This document shows, one piece after another, positions 58,938 through 62,419 of a stretch of 62,419 nt of DNA. Source of the DNA: Acrocarpospora pleiomorpha. Its GTDB lineage: Bacteria; Actinomycetota; Actinomycetes; Streptosporangiales; Streptosporangiaceae. Made by a program: the position numbers and the translations under genes. The notes below the pieces were generated by a model that was given only the letters and a program-made list of their open reading frames with translations, made no database searches and was not told the origin of the DNA. Each line of letters begins with the position of its first letter. The stretch's first letter is position 1. The stretch spans positions 1 to 62,419 of the forward strand of contig NZ_BLAF01000064.1 of the NCBI RefSeq assembly GCF_009687885.1. Direction: 5' to 3'.

Positions 58938-59026
58938 GGAGAGCTCGCCTAGTGGACGATGGCGGCGGTCTTGAAAACCGCTAGGCCGGGTGACCGGTCT
59001 CGTGGGTTCGAATCCCACGCTCTCCG
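58938..59026 (+). tRNA. tRNA-Ser (anticodon TGA)
   Basis: 89 bases. The acceptor stem GGAGAGC/GCTCTCC is perfect. The anticodon arm GCGGT-CTTGAAA-ACCGC carries TGA, read as Ser for UCA codons. The long variable arm (GGCCGGGTGACCGGTC) is that of a class II tRNA, and the T arm GTGGG-TTCGAAT-CCCAC is intact. CCA is not encoded. Its 3' 69 bases recur in decayed form at 60648-60716. Confidence 0.97.
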
Positions 59027-59132
59027 CTCACCTTGGGAAATATGCCCTGAACAGGGCCGATGGTGTTGTCGGCGCTGTTGATCGCTTTGCCGGTGCGCAC
59101 CTTGTGGATGGTTTGCGCGTACGGCATTGGGC

Positions 59133-59984
59133 TCAGGCTTCGAGGAGCCGTTCGGTTTCTTGCCATAGCTGGGCCTGCAAGGCTGGGTCGTTGCCGGGCG
59201 GGGCGGGGTGGATCTGGCGGATTCCGCGAACGGTGTAGTAGCCGCCGGTTCGTCCAGCGAAGGCCGGGTCGGTGGCGAGGGCGACGATCAGGCCGGCTCC
59301 GCGGGCAGGGTTGCCGATCGACAGCCGGGTGAGGATCTTCTCCAGGACGGCGGCGAAGCGGAGTTCGCGGCCGAGGCCGGTGGTGTTGAAGCCGGGGTTG
59401 AGGCAGTTCGCGGTGACGGTGCTGGGTAGGCGGCGGGCGAGTTCCATCGTGAACATGATGTTGAGCAGTTTGGTTTTGCCGTAGTGGTCGGATGATCCGC
59501 GTGCGGTGAATGGGACCGTCTCGGTCAGATCGTGGGGGAGCCGGAGGGTGCCGTGGTGGCGCGAGGCCTGGGAGGCGACGTTCACGATCCGGGCGGCGGG
59601 GGCCTTGCACAGGGCGGGCAGGAGTTCTCGGGTGAGGAGCCAAGAGGCGAGGTAGTTGACGGCGATCATCTCGGGGCGGCCGTCGGGCGTGGTGCGCGGC
59701 GTGAAGGCGTGGATCCCGGCGTTGTTGATGAGTACGTCGATGTGGTCGTACCGGTTGGTGATCTCGCGGCCGATGCGTTGGACGTCGGCGAGTCGGGTGA
59801 AGTCGGCCAGGAACACCTCGACCTGCGCGTCGAGCGCCTGGGCGCGGATCTGTTCCCGCGTCTGCTCGGCCTTTTGCGGGTCGCGGGCGGTGATCGCGAT
59901 GTCGGCGCCGTGCCGGGCGAGGTCGAGGGCGGCCAGACGGCCCAGGCCGCTGGTGGCGCCGGTGATGACAATGGTGGGTTTCAT
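59133..59984 (-). CDS. short-chain dehydrogenase/reductase
   Basis: 283 residues. TIVITGATSGLGRLAALDLA is the TGxxxGxG cofactor motif, ITARDPQKAEQTREQIR follows, then HIDVLINNAGIHAF, NVASQASRH and the catalytic YGKTKLLNIMF (YxxxK). It resembles retinol-dehydrogenase/WW-oxidoreductase-type SDRs. It lies inside the islet bounded by the tRNA gene and its decayed copy, divergent from a MarR gene, which likely controls it. The substrate is unknown. Confidence 0.93.
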   Translation of the reverse strand: MKPTIVITGATSGLGRLAALDLARHGADIAITARDPQKAEQTREQIRAQALDAQVEVFLADFTRLADVQRIGREITNRYDHIDVLINNAGIHAFTPRTTPDGRPEMIAVNYLASWLLTRELLPALCKAPAARIVNVASQASRHHGTLRLPHDLTETVPFTARGSSDHYGKTKLLNIMFTMELARRLPSTVTANCLNPGFNTTGLGRELRFAAVLEKILTRLSIGNPARGAGLIVALATDPAFAGRTGGYYTVRGIRQIHPAPPGNDPALQAQLWQETERLLEA

Positions 59985-60112
59985 GAGGTTCCTGTATGCG
60001 TGCTGTCCGGCCGAGAGAGCCGGACGTGGTGGATGGCCCCGGCCTCCCGCGGCAGCGGGTGCGTCCGGCGCTGGCGCTTCACGCGTTGAGCGCGATCCGC
60101 AGCCCGGAAAGT

Positions 60113-60163
60113 AGTTTGCATATGCCCATTACATTAGAGCGATATGGTTTGTATATGCAAACT
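60113..60163. promoter_or_regulatory. MarR operator: two spaced inverted arms overlapping the start codon
   Basis: AGTTTGCATAT at 60113-60123 and ATATGCAAACT at 60153-60163 are exact mirror arms 29 bases apart. The right arm contains the ATG at 60155. Each arm holds the TTTGCATA text; two repressor dimers or a looped complex could sit here. Confidence 0.7.
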
Positions 60164-60619
60164 GCTCTGGGGGATGGCGAGGATGGCCGACGCGAGCTCG
60201 AACTGGCCCTCGGGGAACGGATCAACGCCCTGGTGAGCGCGACTCGCGCGCTGAGCGAGCGCAGCGCCGCGCACTTCCACGCCGAACTGCAGCCAGCCGC
60301 GTTCCACATCGCGCGCTGGCTGTACGCCTTCGGGCCCGCACGGCCCAGCGTCATCGCCGAAGCCGTCGGTATGGATCGCAGCTCCACCAGCACCTTGATC
60401 GCCAAAATGCGATCGCTCGGCCTGCTGGACAGCTCGCCTGCCCCTGACGACCGGCGCAGCATAATCGTCCAGCTCAGCGAGCAGGGCCGTCAGCGAGTCG
60501 CCGCGACGCTGCAGGAGCGGGGCAAAGAGTTCTACACCCGCACCCAGGACTGGTCGAACGACGACCTGGCCCGCCTCACCGAACTCCTTGGACGTCTCAC
60601 ATCCGACCGATTCATATGA
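60155..60619 (+). CDS. MarR family transcriptional regulator
   Basis: 154 residues from the ATG at 60155 (MQTALGDGEDGRRELELALG); an ATG at 60122 in frame is the alternative and neither has a clear ribosome site. Winged helix: ARPSVIAEAVGMDRSSTSTL, IAKMRSLGLLDSSPAPDDRR, SIIVQLSEQGRQRVAATLQE. The wing has the usual DDRR. It is divergent from the SDR gene and overlaps its own putative operator, so it probably represses both. Confidence 0.9.
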   Translation: MQTALGDGEDGRRELELALGERINALVSATRALSERSAAHFHAELQPAAFHIARWLYAFGPARPSVIAEAVGMDRSSTSTLIAKMRSLGLLDSSPAPDDRRSIIVQLSEQGRQRVAATLQERGKEFYTRTQDWSNDDLARLTELLGRLTSDRFI

Positions 60620-60647
60620 CATCCGCGTCCAGGTATCTGAGCTTGCT

Positions 60648-60716
60648 GATGGCGGCGGTCTTGAGAACGGCTAGGCCGGGTGACCGGTCTCGCGGATTCG
60701 AATCCCACGCTCTCCG
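60648..60716 (+). repeat. decayed copy of the tRNA-Ser 3' part (attachment-site duplicate)
   Basis: 69 bases match 58958-59026 with four differences (65/69). The changes break pairs in the anticodon stem and the T stem, and the 5' 20 bases of the tRNA are absent, so it is not a working tRNA. It marks the far end of DNA inserted at the tRNA gene. The bases from 60717 to 60964 contain no supported gene. Confidence 0.92.
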
Positions 60717-60964
60717 TATTAGTTTTTGATGGCGTCCTTTGCGGCGTCACCCCAATAGACGATCTTGCCGGGTCGGGCGCAATGGCCAGGATCATGTGCT
60801 GAGCGGACGTCCAGGGCTGGACGGCGCGAGTCAGCTGATCAGCTCTCCATGCATTGCCACGGAATCACGCCGTTTCGGGCATGGTATTTCGGACATGGCC
60901 CTCCCATTATGTCAATGGATCTTGACTCTTGGCGGGAATTCGGGCCAGATAGAGGGTGCATAGT

Positions 60965-62233
60965 GTGACAAAGCGCTTGATCGTGATGGGGGCGAGGGGC
61001 GTGCTGGAAAATCGTGCACGGGATGGGACGCGGGAGCCGGTACTCCTGGGAGCGTTGGATGCCGATAACATCGGTGAAGGTCATCGGAAACCGCTTGCCT
61101 TCCGGCAATTCATATTGAAGATCAATAGCAGGTGCAACCTATCTTGCCACTATTGCTATATGTACGAGATGGCCGACCAATCATGGCGGTTCCAGCCGAT
61201 CAGCATGGCGCCCGCGGTCATCGACGCGATCGCCCGGCGTATCGGCGAGCACGCGCGAATTCATGACGTCGCCGAGCTGGAGGTGATCCTGCACGGTGGA
61301 GAGCCATTGCTGGCCGGACCTGAGCTCATCGCGCTCGCCGTGAAGACGATCAGACGCGCGGTCGACGTGGGCACTCAGGTACATGTGATCATTCAGACTA
61401 ATGCCGTGCTGCTGAGCGAGAGCTACCTACGCTTTCTGGCCGGTCTGGGGGTTCGCGTGGGGGTCAGCCTGGACGGTTACCAGGCGGCGCAGGACAGGCA
61501 CCGGGTGTTCGCCAACGGCAAAGGCTCCCATGAGCAGGTGACCGCGGCCTTGCGCAGATTGACGACCGGGCGGTATCACCATCTGTTCAGCGGCATCCTG
61601 TGCACCATCGACATTCGCAATGACCCAATCGCGACCTACGAGGCCCTGCTCGAGTTCGATCCCCCTGCCGTCGATTTTCTGCTGCCGCACGGTAACTGGT
61701 CCACCCCGCCGCCGTTCCGTGACCCGGAGTCGATGCGGACGCCGTACGCGGAATGGCTGATAGCCGTTTTCGATCGCTGGTACGGCTCGACCCGCGTCGA
61801 GACCGACGTCCGCTTCCTCTCCGAGATCATCCGGCTACTGATGGGCTTCCCCTCGCGTACCGAGGCGGTGGGGCTTTCGCCCGCGCGTATGGTCGTCGTG
61901 GAAACCGATGGCAGCATTGAATTGTCCGATATTCTGAAGTCCGCTTACGAAGGCGCCGCGGACACCGGAATGAATGTGCTGCGGGACTCCTTCGACGCGG
62001 TGGCGCGCCATCCTGGGATAATGGCCAGGCAACTCGGGGTCAGCGGACTCTCGTCCGTATGTCGAGGCTGTGAAATCCATACCGTCTGCGGAGGCGGGCT
62101 CCACGCGCACCGTTACAGCGACGCCACCGCGTTCGACAACCCTTCGGTGTACTGCCTTGACCTCTTTCGTCTCATCGATCATATTCGCCGACGCGTCGCC
62201 CATGACGTCGCCATGACCCGGAGCGAGCGATGA
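60965..62233 (+). CDS. fxsB: FxsB-like radical SAM/SPASM peptide maturase
   Basis: 422 residues from the GTG at 60965 with AGAGGG eight bases upstream. The radical SAM motif FRQFILKINSRCNLSCHYCY has its three Cys at 57, 61 and 64 (CX3CX2C). EVILHGGEPLLAGPELI and IIQTNAVLLSESYLRF are standard. The SPASM end has VCRGCEIHTVCGGGLHAHRY and PSVYCLDLF for auxiliary iron-sulfur clusters. It resembles FxsB enzymes, which modify small precursor peptides ending in FxSxx. The next gene overlaps its stop (ATGA). No precursor peptide was found upstream in this window. Confidence 0.88.
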   Translation: MTKRLIVMGARGVLENRARDGTREPVLLGALDADNIGEGHRKPLAFRQFILKINSRCNLSCHYCYMYEMADQSWRFQPISMAPAVIDAIARRIGEHARIHDVAELEVILHGGEPLLAGPELIALAVKTIRRAVDVGTQVHVIIQTNAVLLSESYLRFLAGLGVRVGVSLDGYQAAQDRHRVFANGKGSHEQVTAALRRLTTGRYHHLFSGILCTIDIRNDPIATYEALLEFDPPAVDFLLPHGNWSTPPPFRDPESMRTPYAEWLIAVFDRWYGSTRVETDVRFLSEIIRLLMGFPSRTEAVGLSPARMVVVETDGSIELSDILKSAYEGAADTGMNVLRDSFDAVARHPGIMARQLGVSGLSSVCRGCEIHTVCGGGLHAHRYSDATAFDNPSVYCLDLFRLIDHIRRRVAHDVAMTRSER

Positions 62234-62419
62234 CAAGGATTTCCGAGGAGGCGATCAATTCCCTGGCCATGGGAGGCGGCGGAGACGCGGTCGTTGGCGA
62301 GTTGCGCGCTGTTCAATGGAGCAAGCACCGGCTTCTGGTCCTGGCGGTGGTCCGGGAGGCCGCTCGGGTGGGGCATCCCCACGCGGAAATGGCGGAGCGC
62401 GCCTTCGCGGCCCTATCTC
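62230..62419 (+). CDS. HEXXH-type putative peptide modification protein, 3' end cut by window
   Basis: 63 residues are visible from the ATG at 62230: TRISEEAINSLAMGGGGDAV, then VGELRAVQWSKHRLLVLAVV and REAARVGHPHAEMAERAF. The ISxxAxxxLAxGGGG opening and the following basic helix match the N-terminus of HEXXH-motif proteins found next to FxsB maturases; the HEXXH motif itself would lie beyond the window. The start overlaps the fxsB stop, so translation is coupled. Confidence 0.7.
   Translation, partial: MTRISEEAINSLAMGGGGDAVVGELRAVQWSKHRLLVLAVVREAARVGHPHAEMAERAFAALS

Noticed and set aside
60739..60968. Frames ending just before fxsB as FxSxx precursor genes
   Set aside because: None ends in the F-x-S-x-x pattern and none has a clear ribosome site; only mentioned as a weak alternative in the FxsB finding.

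Overview
The window is high-GC DNA (about 70%) with frequent GTG and TTG starts, ATGA/GTGA gene overlaps, a bacterial proteasome activator (Bpa), SARP/AfsR-type and LacI-type regulators, YidC paired with DUF6412, and an FxsB-type peptide maturase. This points to a filamentous actinomycete, most likely of the Streptosporangiales. That is an inference from gene content, not from a marker gene. No rRNA and no CRISPR array were seen, and there is one intact tRNA (Ser, anticodon TGA).

Left part, 1-7.2 kb, housekeeping: two CNNM/CorC-type membrane proteins (the first cut by the window edge), an LCP envelope protein, a GPP34 protein, a DM13 protein, TenA, an Fpg/Nei glycosylase and a cupin. From 7.2 to 22.4 kb lie regulators, each beside the genes it probably controls: MarR/cupin/rhodanese; a SARP-BTAD-ATPase regulator opposite a dehalogenase-like hydrolase; two overlapping ADP-ribosylglycohydrolase genes opposite a LacI regulator and an ABC uptake system whose first permease is broken by a single extra G; and TetR with a strong palindromic operator opposite a truncated oxidoreductase. 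Decayed gene pieces (sigma factor, hydrolase ends) mark this as a fluid region.

Accessory island, 22.4-33.4 kb: small and truncated genes, a DUF4145 protein, a 26-bp perfect palindrome, an HTH/NB-ARC/TPR STAND protein, a convergent TcmP plus three-Cys (DUF5131, phage Gp37/Gp68) pair, and a six-gene operon resembling the replication/regulation module of an actinomycete integrative element. One gene of that operon is frameshifted, and no integrase is present. The island ends at a TPP riboswitch that controls a CytX-type permease.

Core region, 33.4-59 kb: envelope proteins, MGMT, a PAS/GAF histidine kinase, a small HATPase, a small membrane protein/DUF6412/YidC operon, a two-component system, a STAS protein, three glycosyltransferase genes and an AP-superfamily membrane protein, a tandem repeat array grown from the end of a GT87 gene, DUF4446, pheA, serS, a cold-shock protein, a HAD phosphatase, Bpa, a quinone oxidoreductase and a MinD-like ATPase with a long FG-repeat disordered region.

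Right end, 59-62.4 kb: the tRNA-Ser gene is followed by a small SDR/MarR islet that ends in a 69-bp decayed copy of the tRNA 3' part (65/69 identical), the footprint of tRNA-targeted integration. Beyond it starts a peptide-maturation locus, with an FxsB-like radical SAM/SPASM enzyme and the beginning of a HEXXH-type partner cut by the window edge.
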